DNA of 64,000 nt from Dermatophagoides farinae (lineage: Eukaryota > Arthropoda > Arachnida > Sarcoptiformes > Pyroglyphidae): assembly GCF_024713945.1 (NCBI RefSeq), contig NC_134677.1, forward strand, positions 3,971,001 through 4,035,000, in the 5' to 3' direction. Under the pieces are notes generated by a model. The model was not told where the DNA came from and made no database searches. It saw only the letters and a list, made by a program, of their open reading frames with translations. The position numbers and the translations under genes are program-made. Shown in pieces: positions 38,641 through 53,000 of this stretch (position 1 is its first letter; every line of letters begins with the position of its first letter).

Positions 38641-41600
38641 TAATAATAAATAAATTTATTCATATTCATTTCTGTTATTGATTTTTATCCCAAATAAATC
38701 TCATCAATTCATATTGAAAAAATTTAAAAATAAAAAAAAAATCTATTAACATAATGAAAGTTCTTTTTTTGATTATAATAAACTTGTAATGTATGAACGG
38801 TCGGAATCCAAGATTCAGGATCTTTTTTCTCTCTCTCCCTTTTCTTGTTGTTTATTCTCTTGTTGTGTTCATCAAATGGGATAGTGGTGACGCATACAAA
38901 GGCGAGCTCATACACACAAACATAAACCGAAAAAAAATCCATGCTCAAAGTCAGTCAGTGTCCCGCCCTGGTTTGGTTGTTTTATTTGATTGGCATTCAT
39001 ATTTTTTTTGAGGGATGTTGTTGATAGGCTAACCAAAGTTTTTTTAATGCTGAATTCTTTACACATTAATTTCAATTGGATTTTTTTTCTTGATATCATC
39101 ACTACGCAACCAAAATTTTTGTTTGTTGAAAATTTTTATCTTAACAGAATCTGATGTTTGATGACATTCTGGTTATTTTGATTTTTATTTGTGTATGTGT
39201 GTGTGTTGACATTTTGGATTATATGCAGCCAGGTCTATATTCATCAGTATCCAAAGATTCTATCTTATATTTTTATGTTAGCAAGTGTGTTCCATTCATT
39301 CAACCGTTGGTTGCCCAGATCAACATCACGGATTCCAATGTTAAAACAAATTGTTTGTTTGATGCAACATCATTGAAAAGCTAACAGCAAAATTCGAAAA
39401 ACCTGGACCAAACCCAAACCAATATTTGAGTAAGTTTCGATTTTTCTTGATTTTATTTGTAGGACAAATGTTTGTATGTGTGTGTGTGTGTGTGTGTCTG
39501 TGTGGGTGTACTATAAATTATTATTATTTACATTAATGTTCAACATCTTTGATCTTTAGATTTATCTAAATGTTCGTTTTTGATTTGACTATATTTGATC
39601 AATTCTAATTTTTTTTTTCTATTGATTTGATTTTCTGATAAGAAGCAATTTCATTTCGGTTACATACACTTTTCATATGCGTGTGAATGTTTGCCGATAT
39701 TGGTATTGATTTGATCCAAATCGGTTTTGATTGTCATTGTAAAATGTGATTTATCAGTTTTTGTTTATGGTATGAATCCAGCAATTGACATGTGTCCATG
39801 AAATTAGAATTTTCATGCCATTCAATTTGTCTTTATCAAAATTATATTGTGTCAATTTTTGTATGCGTGTATGTTTTACAAATCGTTTGATATGTTCAAC
39901 TCGCCCATGACATTTATTCATTTTTCTTTTCTTATTCGGAAGTAGCAATTTGTTCAAATTTAAGCGTAACAGAGAATAAGTAAAAAAAATATTTGATCTG
40001 GATCATAAAAGATTCAAAAAAAAAAAAAAAACAAATAAATAATTAAAACACGAAATGAAAACCAAAAAAAATATTGAAAAAACTATATGTGCTGACTAGA
40101 CAACCAAACTCAATCCGATTCATTATCACCAGTGTATCCAATTCGAAAAAAAGATGAATAATAAAAATAATATATATAATTTGATACCAAATCAACAATC
40201 ATGTCATCATTATTATCAATTTATCCAATGACAAAATATACAGAAACAAAAATCTATCATCACATATCTAATTGATTGATGATTGTCGTTCTATATTATT
40301 AATCTAGATTGAATTTCAATCAAGTGAATTTCTTATATTATTTGAAGTTTTTGCCTTGAAACCAAACAAACAAAAACAATGAAAAAAAAAATTTCTCACA
40401 CAGTTTTTTTTTTCGCTTCCCGTTTAGTATTTGATGTTCATTTCTTCGTCTACAAAAAAAAATCTGATCTTTGTTCGATATTTTTATTGAAATTTCACCT
40501 GGTTTTTTTTCACCATCACCTGTCATTTGTACTCACATACTCAGTTATATCGGTTGCTTGGTTCGAATATTCGAATGTTCGAACAAGTTCAAAATACTCG
40601 TCACTATTGACTTTATAATTAATATAATATATACATCGAACTTTCAATTCATTCGAATTTGTGTGTGGTTGTGTATGTGTGTCTGTTTAAGACTTAAACT
40701 TAAAGTGAAAAGAAGCTTGAAAGACAAATTGAATGTGCCAAAAAAAAGCCATTTCAATCGAATCGTTCATCACGATCATCATCTGCTACATCTGTTTGGA
40801 ATTCAGATTAATTCATTCTATTTATCCTTTTCAACGCTGAAAAAAAAGATAACCACAAAAAAAACAATAATTCCGAATATCGAACAAGCAACATTTGAAG
40901 AGCAATTTATCAACAGAAAAGTTGCTGGTGATATCTGATCGGTAAGTATGGGTTTTACATTAATGATGGATGTATGAAACTCTGTTATGAATTTCTGTTT
41001 CTATAGATCAATAAGAAAAATGATCTATTTGTTACACTAAAACGGGTCAACCATATAAATACGGGTCCATCGTACATATGGATCACATCAATTTATATAG
41101 CACTATTTATCTTGGTTGTTTACACAATAATAATAATCAATATATCAATATATATTATTTTATTATTATGACGGTTAATCATCACTAATTCATGTTCTAA
41201 ATGAATATTCTTTATGATGACGTGTTGTTTTTTTATTATTATTGTATCATTATTAATCTGCATCTCAATATGAGTTTATTTTTTTTGACAGTTATTTTTA
41301 CTTTCGATGCAATGACAATAATCAAGATGACCATTTATGGCTTCTTTCTGTCAATAATACGACATTATTGCCAATTAGATAAATAACTATTGTATCATGA
41401 AAAGAAGGATATTAATATACTCAATAATAAATTGTAAATTTTCTATTCAAACTGAATGGTTGATTGCAAAATTTTCAACATTAGAATAGACCAGTGTTTT
41501 TCAACTTGATACCTGCCGTGTTTTTCTCATTTATCTGAATCCTTCTTTTTAAATTTCGAATGTTTTTTAAAAATATCAATATTTTCATAAAATCGTTTGG

Positions 41601-42799
41601 AATCAATTGTTTTTTTTTTTGGTTTGTTTATGACATTTTGATGCCATATTATTTTCCAATAATGATCTACACATTCTTCAAATCATCATTTTCCATGCAA
41701 ACATCATATTTGACGTTATAATAATAGAATAGCAACAATTCATATTCATACATTCACATAACAAACAAAACTTGCAATCCCATCACATGGAAACTAATAG
41801 ACTCAACAAACCAACCATATCATATCATTCGATGGAAATGAGCAAAAATGTGTAATTGTCAATGCAATAATTTTACAATCAAATGAATGACTGAACAGAG
41901 ATACTGACCGTGTCAATGTTTGCATTACAAGTTACGTTTACTGATCGTATAAGATTAAGAACAATTAAGAAAATAAAAGTCGATATAAATATAGTTAGGA
42001 ATAAAAAAAAACTAAATAAATGTGATATGGCTTTCATTCATTAACATTAATGAAATTTCAATTATTTTGGATTTTTTTTGGGTGTTGTTTCCGTTTCGGA
42101 TTAGTTAGTGTAGTTGTTGGTATAGATGAAAAACAGAATCAGAAACAACAAGATTTTTTTTGTTTTAATTATAAGTATTTGAAATGAAAAAAAAAATTGT
42201 ACAAACAAAAATTCTCATCAAATAATGATGATGTTGTTATTGTTGTTGTTGTTGTTGATTTCAAAAATCTCTGATCTTCAAATTAATGATGATCAAAGAT
42301 TTGTTACCTTCTGTTCATTTGAATATATATAAATGAAATCAACTCAACTTGAACCAAATGGCTTTTATATATATTATTATTATAGTGGGCTTGGTTCATA
42401 ATTCCATGTTCTACCAGGTAGTGTCTATCTACTTCATAGCTGGTTGGATTTTTTATTTTTTATTTACTACTGCTTATGGACGATTCGTGCCAGTTATATT
42501 CGTTTGTCCGAGGATTTAGAATGTGTTTTGGTTTTCATTTCAGTTTGGTCGATTAATCCATAGACTAGTTTTCTCTATGTCTAAGATGATGTTGATAATG
42601 GAGGTGGCGTGTTTTTGTTAAATATGTTATCTACGAATTGACGCCCAATATATTTCAAATTGATCAGAACTTGTAAATCATCGATTTTGGTTGCAGTATA
42701 AACAAAAAAAAAATGATCACTCTGTTCAATCAGTTTTTTTCTAATTTTTTTTTGTAAATATTTTTTTATCCAATTTTCAGAAATTATATTCAATAAAAA
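38641..42799. other. Intergenic / probable 5' non-coding region of coracle
   Basis: About 4.2 kb without a supported coding gene, with a TG/GT run near 39476-39498 and many A/T tracts. The first coracle coding exon is preceded by a polypyrimidine tract and acceptor ccaattttcag ending at 42779, so its 5' UTR begins in an upstream exon. A good donor-like site (cg|gtaagtatg) near 40941 is one candidate end for it. Open frames here (for example 40471-40938) are compositional. Confidence 0.5.
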
Positions 42800-45700
42800 A
42801 TGGCTGAAGGCGATTCCATTACAATGGAACAGCCAACATCCGATGCATCGACCGCCGATATAAGTCATCATCAGGATATGAATGGCCATCATCAGGATCG
42901 TTCACCATCACGTAGTACAGGTGGAGTCAGTGGTGGTCCTAAAAAATCGAAAACAGGAACAGGAACATCGACAACATCGGGTAATAATAATAATAAACGT
43001 GGTAGCCATTCAAGTATGGCCAACATACAGGTTATTCTACTTGATGATGAAGAATTTTCCTGTGAAGTTGATGTAAGTCATTTGATCTGATGATTTATAA
43101 TTTTCAAACTAATCAAATTTTTTATTCATTTTTATGTTTTGATTTAAATCGATATGTTTTATAGAAAAACGCCCGAGGAGAAGACGTATTCAATAAAGTT
43201 TGTGATTATCTAAATTTACTTGAAAAAGATTATTTTGGCCTTTCATTTCGTGAAAATGATGATTCAAGAGTACGTTACTTATTTTTGTTAGTTTTTTTTA
43301 TTTTTCTTCTTAATGTGATAAATTCAATTTAATTTTATCTAATTTTTAGAATTGGCTCAATTTAGAAAAACGAATCGGGAAACAATTGCGAAGTAACTAT
43401 ATCCATTTCATTCTTTGAACTTTTGTTTTGAAAATATTTCTGTCTATTCGTGCAGATACTTCATGGCTTCTACGTTTCGAAGTGAAATTCTATCCGCCTG
43501 ATCCCACACAATTACATGAAGACATAACTAGATATTTGGTCTGTCTTCAGATACGCAAAGATATTCTTTCCGGACGTATTCCTTGTTCATTCGTCACACA
43601 TGCCATTCTTGGTTCATATTTAGCTCAATCAGAATTGGGTGATTTTGATACTAGTGAACATGATGAACAGGGTCGTTATTTAAACGTATTACATTTCGCT
43701 CCAAATCAGACCCCTGAATTATTGGAAAAAGTTTGTGAATTACATAAACAACACCGTGGAATGACATCTGATGAAGCTGATATACAATATTTAGAGAATG
43801 CAAAAAAGTTAGCCATGTATGGTATTGATCTACATCCGGCCAAAGAACAATCTGGCCTGGACATTATGATAGGTGTGTCATCGTCCGGCCTACATGTATT
43901 TCGTGATCGTTTACGTATCAATCGATTCGCTTGGCCTAAAATACTCAAAATATCTTATAAACGAAACAATTATTATATCAAAATTCGCCCTGGAGAATTC
44001 GAACAATATGAAAGTACTTTAGGTTTTAAGTTGGCCAATCATCGTGCAGCGAAACGTCTTTGGAAAACATGTGTAGAACATCATACATTTTTCCGTTTGA
44101 TGCAACCAGAACCGCCAGCACGCACAAAATTATTCTTTCCACGTTTTGGCTCGAAATTTCGTTATTCAGGCAAAACACATTATCAGACCAAAATGGCTAG
44201 TGATCTAATTGATCGTCCTGCTGTGAATTTTCGCCGATCACTTAGTTCCCGTCATCTAACAAACACAACACGATCCGTTGATGGTGGTAAGTGTCACTCA
44301 TATTTATATCAATTACAAACATACCTTCCCTTTTTTGTTGTCAATTGTATAATTTAAACCATTCACAAAAAAAACTCAAATATTTGATCTGTCAATGTAA
44401 ACCATAAACATTATGAATCCATAGTTTATGGAATTAGTAGTATGGAACGTTATCGTTCATCACCTGCATTACGATCACCATTGGGTGATCAATCAAATAA
44501 TGAAGCCGAATATAATGGCCGAAAACGTATCTCATCCACAACCTATAAATCACGAATCTTAGATTCTTCTGTAGCTACTGCAAAACCGTCTTATCCTTTC
44601 CAAGGTCGGTCTCCTCTTCTTCCACCCATCTTCACCCAATCCTTTGTTAGAAAGTAAAAATGATTCTTTGATATCTCTTCATTAAATCTCTTTTTTGGCT
44701 TTGATTTTTTCAATTGCTCGTTTATATCATGTCTATTTCTGTGTTATTGATGTCGTCTAATAGTGATTGTTTGGCAACATTCAATGCCTTGTTGTTTCTT
44801 GTTCCTTTCGGGGTGTCTATTTTTGTTTATTGTGCTCGATCTGACTTTCATGAATATAAATAATCACTTGAAAAACAGTAATATTGAAATGAAGCTTCAT
44901 TTTTAATTTGTGTTTTATTGTTCATTCTTTTTTGAATATTAGGAACACCACGATCAACATATGAAAGTTCAACATTGGATCGATCGCCTAAAAAAATTCG
45001 CCACGGTCAACAACAACAGCCACATTCGACCAATTCAATGGAAACAATACCAGCATCAATAAATAATCGTTATTCAGCTGCATTTACTGCATCCGGTGTA
45101 ACAAGTCCAACATCACCTACATCAGCTATCGATGATTCAACGTATGATCAACAACCACGTAAAGGACAACAGCAACGAAAACCGGTGGGTGGTATTGCCG
45201 TTTTGCCACCAATGGAAATGAAACGTATTGAAGATCAACGGCGAACACCAACATCGCCAAATGAATCGAAATTAAAATCACCAACATCACCATCTGATGG
45301 TCAAGAGGTATGAGTTTGCAAAATTTTTTTTGAAATTCAAATCACAAAAATTGATTGATTAACATTTTATTTTCGATTCGGTTCGATGATTTTATTTTAC
45401 TTTTGTTTTTTTTTGTTTGCATGGATTTTTGTTTGTTTTTTTTTTTTTGATTTTGCTTTTTATTTTTTTGCATGATCCTTCCCTATCCATTTGAATTGGA
45501 TTGGCCACCATCTTTTATGTCGATCGTTTCATGTTTGTTCATTGTCTTTCGTCTTGAATTGAAATAACGCTTCGATTGTCATGGTCCCCTTATAATTAAC
45601 GGCTTTTAAATAATCGCGTCTTATTAACCCCGTTAATGAATCATTTGAAAATCAAGCCATACTCTTCACGTTCATTAAAACATCGTCAAGAATTACGCGA

Positions 45701-48083
45701 AGATTTTTTCACTAATGAACCACGTAAATTGATATCTACATCCATCAGTAATGGCAATCAAGATCCACATCATCATCATCATCGAGATGAAGGTACCGGC
45801 ACTGCAACATCACCAACTAGTTTTAGTTTCCGTAAATCTCATAAATCTCCGTATGTACGAGAATACACATATAATGACGATTCACCACAAGATGGACAAC
45901 AAACATCTCGTCCTCGTATGATCGACCCACGGGAACATGGTTTTAGCTATATGGATGCCATTGGTGATCAACGAGGCACTACAACCACTTCCCCAACAGC
46001 AATTCGATCACCAAACACAGCCCGTAGCCCGACCACACCCACTACTAGTGGTCAACAATTACGACCTGTTACCGGTTTAGCTTTTACTTACAGTCCTGAA
46101 ACAAGTGGTCTGCCCGAACAGCCTCCATATAGCAGATCATCGACAACATCAAGATCAAAAACTCCGGCAGCAACATCAACAATATCACCAACATCAGCAG
46201 CTACAACAAAACCTTTAATGACCAAGGCAGCAGCAGCCCCACATCAATCACCAATTCATCAACAAAAATCATCGTCTATGGATAGGAAGCAGCAACAATC
46301 AAAAACTAAATCGACAATGTCAACACCTGATACATTCGGCAGTGGCCGTTTTTCTCGTCAATCGAAAGATTCCAAATTGGAAGAATTATCCAGTGAATCT
46401 TCCATTTCCTCATCATCATCTAGTTTAGATCAATATGAAAAAGAAAGTTATGCAGAACCAACCAATACTGCCGGTGTATCCACTAAATTTCCACCATCTG
46501 GAATGAAAACCAAGCCGGCATTATCACCGAAACCTCAAAATATTGATCGCTCGTCGGTACCTATTTCACCTGGGCAGCGTTCATTGAAATCGCCACCACC
46601 ACCGCCTACTAAACCGAAACCAGCATCCATTTTTGATTATCAATCATCCAATAATCGGCCTTCATCATTTCATCAACCCCATCCACAACAAGAACATGGT
46701 TATTCAGGACCAAAAATTACTCATGCAAGTCGCAAACGTGTTGTAACTAATTCTGATGGTTCTACATATGAAACAGAAGAGATTCTTGAACCATCATCCA
46801 TGACATCGATGACAACAACTAAGCCAAAAGTTGTGGGCGTTGTACCGTCGACGACAGCATCAACGACAACGGCAACTTATTCACGACCAGAACCGGTATT
46901 TTTTTCTTACTTGTACACATTTATTATTCATCTATATATCTATTTTATGGTCTTCAATTTCGGTGACAGCAATTCGTCTCCCTTTGCTCTATTGCTCTTA
47001 ATGTGTTTAATCTCTAATCTAATGATCATTCCATTAATGAATCCTTATTTGGCCAATTTCATTTTATGATTTCATTTAATTCTATTTTCTTTTCTATTAT
47101 TCATTGTTTTATCTATTCACTATGACCAAATCTAATCTGTTGAAATTTTTAAAATAGGCTCGATTCCGTTTGAGTGGAACGACGACTCCAACATCGCCAC
47201 CAACTTATCATAATCATAGTCAAGATTATAATGCCTATTCAACAACCCAACAAATTGGACCGAAAGGTTCAACAACAACAAAAATTGTTGAAGCATCCGA
47301 AGAGGATACAAAAGGTTATCATGGACAAAGTTCTGATGGCCTTGCCAAAACCATTTATGAGGAACGAACTAAATTAAAACATAAACAAGAGAATATAACA
47401 ACAGCTAAAATGATCGGTGATAGTGGCGATGATGCAGCGCAAACTTCCGGTATTAAACCGAAATTTGGTGCATTAAATCAGCCAAAATCGGTACCAGTTA
47501 TTGCTACTGAAACCCGTAAAGTTGCTTATACTGAAACAAAGGTAAGAATAAATCAATTTTCATTTGTCAACAGAATGAAAGAACAAATTTATCATTTAAT
47601 TAAATTATAGCCTAAATCAAAACCATCATCATCATCATCATCATATACGCCTCCACCTCCGCCCCAATTTGCTAATGATAATAATAATGATAATGGTATC
47701 ACAGCTGAAGAGCTTCATTCAATACCTGGTCTTGAGAATGTTGATCCGGCCGATATCATTTCATCACAAACAATTTCATCTAAAACACGTACAGTAGAAA
47801 CCATAACGGTAAGTCTTGTATTAGGATTAGTTCATCATTAAAATGTGTAAAACAACAATTTAATTTGAAAAATTACTTCATTGAATCTTATCAATTTCAG
47901 TACAAAATGGAAAAAGATGGTGTTGTCGAAACACGTGTGGAACAAAAAATTACCATACAATCAGATGGTGATCCCATTGATCATGATCGTGCATTAGCCG
48001 ATGCCATACAAGAAGCAACAATGATGAATCCTGATATGACTGTGGAAAAAATTGAAATACAACAACAATCCACAATTCAATAA
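42800..48083 (+). CDS. cora: Coracle / protein 4.1 homolog
   Basis: Model: 42800-43072, 43165-43269, 43350-43392, 43456-44286, 44425-44604, 44943-45307, 45657-46895, 47158-47541, 47611-47808, 47901-48083; 1266 aa. Coracle is a membrane-cytoskeleton linker of septate junctions. A FERM domain fills about residues 75-360: [113 protein letters not shown] are visible in part. A FERM-adjacent segment and a long Ser/Thr/Pro-rich linker follow. The last ~60 residues match the 4.1 C-terminal domain ([37 protein letters not shown]). The acceptor at 45656 (aaatcaag|cca) is weak, although the phase fits; the exon 45657-46895 could have an alternative start at ATG 45636. Confidence 0.9.
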
Positions 48084-50082
48084 GATATTTGAAGAACATC
48101 ATTATTGAAGAATAATTCAATTTCAACTAACCATTACACAAACATCTACACACCCACTTACACATGGAAAATGGGCAATCATACAGACATAAAATACTTT
48201 AAATTTATTATTATTCAACACTATATTTGAAATAACTTTTTTTCTTCCAGTTATTCTGAATTCTGTTCAAATTATTATTGATTTATTCATTCGGTTTCAT
48301 TCATTCAGAAACATTTTACATTCAGAAGTTGGAATTATAAAATGCAGCAAGTCAGAAAAAACAATCAAATTCCTCTACATTTTTTTTCTGATTTCAGTCA
48401 TTGATTTGATGGTTACTCGAATTTTTCAGCTAAGTAGAAAGAAGATTACCTGTTTTTTTTTGTAATATTTCAGATAAACAAAAAAAAAATTTTTAAGGCA
48501 GCAGTAGAATCAGATTCATTTTTTATTTTATTTTGATTTGAGCTTATGATGAAGACAAGAAACTAGATATTTCCGACCCTTCATATTTTCATTTATACTA
48601 TTATTATACATGCAATATATACGAATTTTAATTTTTTTTTGTTCAAGCGACAAATTCTTCACAATTATATAATTATTATGAAAGAAAAAAATTGTAAAGC
48701 AACCGAAACAACACAAATATTACTGCAAAAGTTAATGATAATGATTAAAAGATTATAAACATAAACATAATATAATGAAATAATGATTACAAATCATTCG
48801 GTTTCATGCATTTCCTGAACCGGATTCTTTTTTCCCCTTGTCTCGATATTTGTGTATATTTGAGGAATATACTCCGGCTTGAATTTATTCGATATGAATA
48901 TTGGCCATGTGAATGAGCTATGAAGAGAAATATGGCTATTATCCTTCTACTTCACTACCGCCTTTTCATATATTCTTTTTCATCACCATTAATTCGGGAT
49001 ATGAGTACAGAGTACTTTGTTTGAGCTCACTTTATTTTTTTTTATTTTTTTTTTTACTCAACTGATCATACTCACTTTATGATGTACCACTACTATCGAT
49101 CAACTATCCAAAAATGACGTACAGTTGATTGGATTTGTATGCGTATCGTCGTTAGCTGTAAATATTTATGAGCTTCGAGCTCTTTTTACGCCATACCACC
49201 AGCAATAACTAATGTTTATGTATCTGTCCCATCTCTTTCTTTCGATTCTGGATATATGTCTGTATATTTGTATGTGTGTGTGTGTGTGTTTACAAAAAAA
49301 AAAAAATTATTCGTTCCCTCTATTTCTTTTTTTTTATTGATGAATTTGATTATGATTATTATCACAGCCATTAAATTCATTATCTGGTCCAAAGTTCCAT
49401 TTGGCCACATTTTTAATTATATGTTTCATTAAAGTTTGATTATCCTCTATTTTCTTTATATATTCTCGACATGTCTGATTCCGTTCCATTTGTCAACATC
49501 GATTCCTTGCCGCATCCAAATTCTCTCATTCAAATGTTTGTTATTATTGATTATCATAGTTTCAGTCAATCATGATTCAACAGATTGATCCATCATTTTG
49601 ATTATGATTTTTATAGTTTTGTTAATAATTCACGCTAACAACGCTAATTGTCTTCATTTTATCAGATTTTTTTTCGTAGTAAAAAACATTTTTTGTGAAA
49701 CAGTTTTCACACCTGTGTTCTTTTCGTCAATTCAAGTTTAAATCATAATTTTATATATAATGAGAATGTTTTCATGGTTAAATAAATAAATCCGGATATC
49801 ATATGGTGATCAGCTGCTAAATAAACATATTACACAGAAAGTTATTACATGTATGCACAGTAATTGAAAATCTAAAAGACGAAGAATCATATTAACATAA
49901 GAATTGAAAAACAATAATGTTTGGCCAACAATAAATACGGATCCAATTTTTCTTCAAATCAAGAATCTCCATCAAAACTAATTACTTTGTAGATGGCGTT
50001 TTTGGTATGTTGTTCATTTTGATTTCTCAATTAGATTTTGTAATTTCAATTGAAAAATTCCATCTCTTTCGTTGTAATAGTT
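48084..50082. other. Intergenic region between coracle and NCOA6
   Basis: Two kilobases of AT-rich sequence with a short TG run (about 49269-49290). It contains the coracle 3' UTR and NCOA6 promoter or 5' UTR. The first NCOA6 coding exon is preceded by gttgtaatag (ending 50080), a possible acceptor, so a non-coding exon may lie here. Confidence 0.5.
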
Positions 50083-53000
50083 ATGGATTCGTTGACATCA
50101 TCATTATCACAAGATATTAACGACAACAATAACGAGAATTTAAAAATTCTACAAAATAAAATAAAATTATCAGCTGCAACTGTGAATACAGTTATTAAAT
50201 CAAAACGATTATTTGTAAACAAGAGTGAAATAATCGATTCTACAACCATAACAAAATCATCCAACAAACGAAATCATTTATTGTCAAAACGAAAATTAGT
50301 ACGGCTTACTTGTGAAGGAAATTTGAATGATACAAATTTCCCTAACAAGTTACGCACGATTATAACCAAATTGAAGATTATTTTGTTGAATGGTAAATGA
50401 ATTTAACTAATTTAAAATTTGTTTATTTAATTTTTCTCTTTTCTATTGAATTTAGGTAAGAATCTTATCAAGGTAACCAAAGTGGAGCCTTGGAATAGCG
50501 TACGAGTGACCTTAAACCTATCGGACGATGCTGCTCAACAATTACGGCAGCTTGCCGAACATGGAGATTCAACACTCCGTAATATCGGCATACTGTCGGT
50601 ACAAGTCGATGGTCAACAGGTAATATCATTGACAAATACTAGTGATGTGAATAGAAACAACAACGTTACGGCCACATCCAATACCTGCATGATCGATAGC
50701 AATCAAAATGATGCTTTTACCATTGAAAATCATATCGGACGCGAAAAGGATTCCCATTTGGTCATACCACCAGTTAAAAATGATAATAATTATTTCGAAC
50801 ATACGAATGATCGAATCAATGGCATCACATTACCCACAACTACGATCGAATGTGAAAATAGCAATAGTAGTACTAGTATTCATAGTGGTGGTGGAGGTGC
50901 TAATGGATCATCTTCCAATAATGAAACAATTCTCAGTATATTACCACCGCCGCTGCCGTCGTCTACGACGACCACAAATGTGCCTATGATCATACCAAAG
51001 TTACCAACCTCGAAAACAGCATCGACAATACCAATCATATCATCTACATCTTCATTCACTAATTCTTCTCAATTTGGTATAAATACTGATAATAATAGTA
51101 ATAATAGTCAACATCCGATACACCATTATCAGCAACAACAACCGATCAAATTCAATTTCATTATCGATAACAATAATGGAAGCCAGAATACCTCAGAATC
51201 TCAATTTATCAATAACAATGATGAACAAGTCACCAATCAAACAGTGACACTACCAACAACAGGTGTGCAGCAATCACCGATAGGACCGCGGCAATTATTA
51301 TTGAATCGTCAACCTTCGGCATCTACACTTATGACACGAATGGTCTCCATGGATCAATCATCGTCAAATTCATCGAAATTATTAGTGCCTAATACAACAA
51401 CAATTACATCATGTCAAATGGTTGTTACTGCTGGTAGTGGTGGTGGCGGTGGTGGTATTCCATCGGTATCAGCCACGACAACTGCAACAAATAATAAATT
51501 GACTGATCTGTTGCCTCCATTAACATCACAATCACCGACATTAAACTCATCTGCATACAAAACACAGGAATCGTTATCGAATCCACAACATCGGCAACAG
51601 GTTTTGATGCATAATCAATTGTCTACTGGTAGTATTGATAGTGAAAGTAATCGACAGCAATCTAGTAGTGATATATTATTGGAATCAAAAATCGATGCCG
51701 TAGATGATGATCTTCTTGTTTCGGTTGCGGCCGGAGATCCAAATGTTGATTTTCCGACTGATCTTAATGATCTTAATTTATTATTGGAAGAGATGGAATC
51801 CTCATCATTGACAACGGCGACTACATCGTCTTCTTTGGTTGCCACTACAACAATAGCGACAACGACGACGATCACGGCTAATCAAACTCAATCGATTATG
51901 TCGAACCAAACAAATGCCAATCAACAGCATCATACAATATTAGCAATGAATCCGGATCCTAATAATAAAAGTCAGAATATTCCATTTTTCATTACTCATA
52001 ATCAACAGCATGCGATACGATCATCATCTCCTTTACAATCGAAAATGTCTCTAATCAATAATAGTAGCAGTAATGGTGCTGGACAGCAACAGCAATCGAT
52101 TATGATACAAAGTAATAATAACAATGTACCAGTATTACCAGTGACAACGACATTACCAGCTCAAACTACTTCCGGATCAATAGCTATGGCAACGACTGCG
52201 GCCCACAATGTTGGACAGTTTCAGCAACAATTATCCAACAATTCTTCAGTCTATACATCACCATTGCAAAAATCTCAACAGCAACTACCAATTTCATCTA
52301 TTCAACAATCATTGAACGAAAGTCCAAGGCAGATTTATGTGCCGGCTAGAACACAACATTCATGGCGTACCGTAGCAGCAGCAGCTATTGCGACAAATAC
52401 CAATACATCACAACAACCAATACCACCTGCCATTTTGACGCCGTCACAACCACCACCGAAAGTTCGAACACCTACTTCCCTTTCTCCTGTCGGAAGTGAA
52501 ATGTTAATCCATCAGCAGCCTTCATCACCACAAACTACCAGTACAAGATTCATATCGGTCAATAACAATACTAATAGTGGCATGTCAACCCCTCCACCCC
52601 CATCTTCGTCACCATTAATTCGACAACAAACAATAAATTCTTCGTCGAATCCTGTTATAGCAAAACCTCAGCAAATATTGATTCGAACCGGTGGTGGTCC
52701 TGGTCAAGCTTTTTCGATTAGCCAACAACAACAATCATCGATGACGAATGCCGTTGGATCATCATCGTCGAATGCTGTTGCATTATCCAGCCCATTATTA
52801 GTAAATTTATTGCAAAACGATGTGCCGGTCGTATCGTGTTCATCATCGTCAAGTAATTCAACGTCATTTCAACAACAAATTACGACAGCTGTCGCCACAG
52901 GAGGAGGAAATGAAAACGTAAATTCCCAACAGCAACAAATTCGTCTGTTAAGTAGCACTCCCCATCATCGTCATTATCATCAAAACAGTGGTGATAGTAA

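Noticed and set aside
40555-40590. Cluster of TTCGAA palindromes resembling a tRNA T-arm (ggttcgaat)
   Set aside because: No matching acceptor, D or anticodon stems around it. I found no credible tRNA in the window by eye.
40471-40938. Plus-strand 155-codon open frame upstream of coracle
   Set aside because: Mostly Phe/Ile/Lys from A/T tracts and a GT repeat, with no domain. At best part of a 5' UTR exon.
46896-47069. Hydrophobic extension of the coracle exon into the following intron
   Set aside because: It looks membrane-spanning, but A/T-rich intron sequence yields such residues by chance and a good GT-AG splice removes it.
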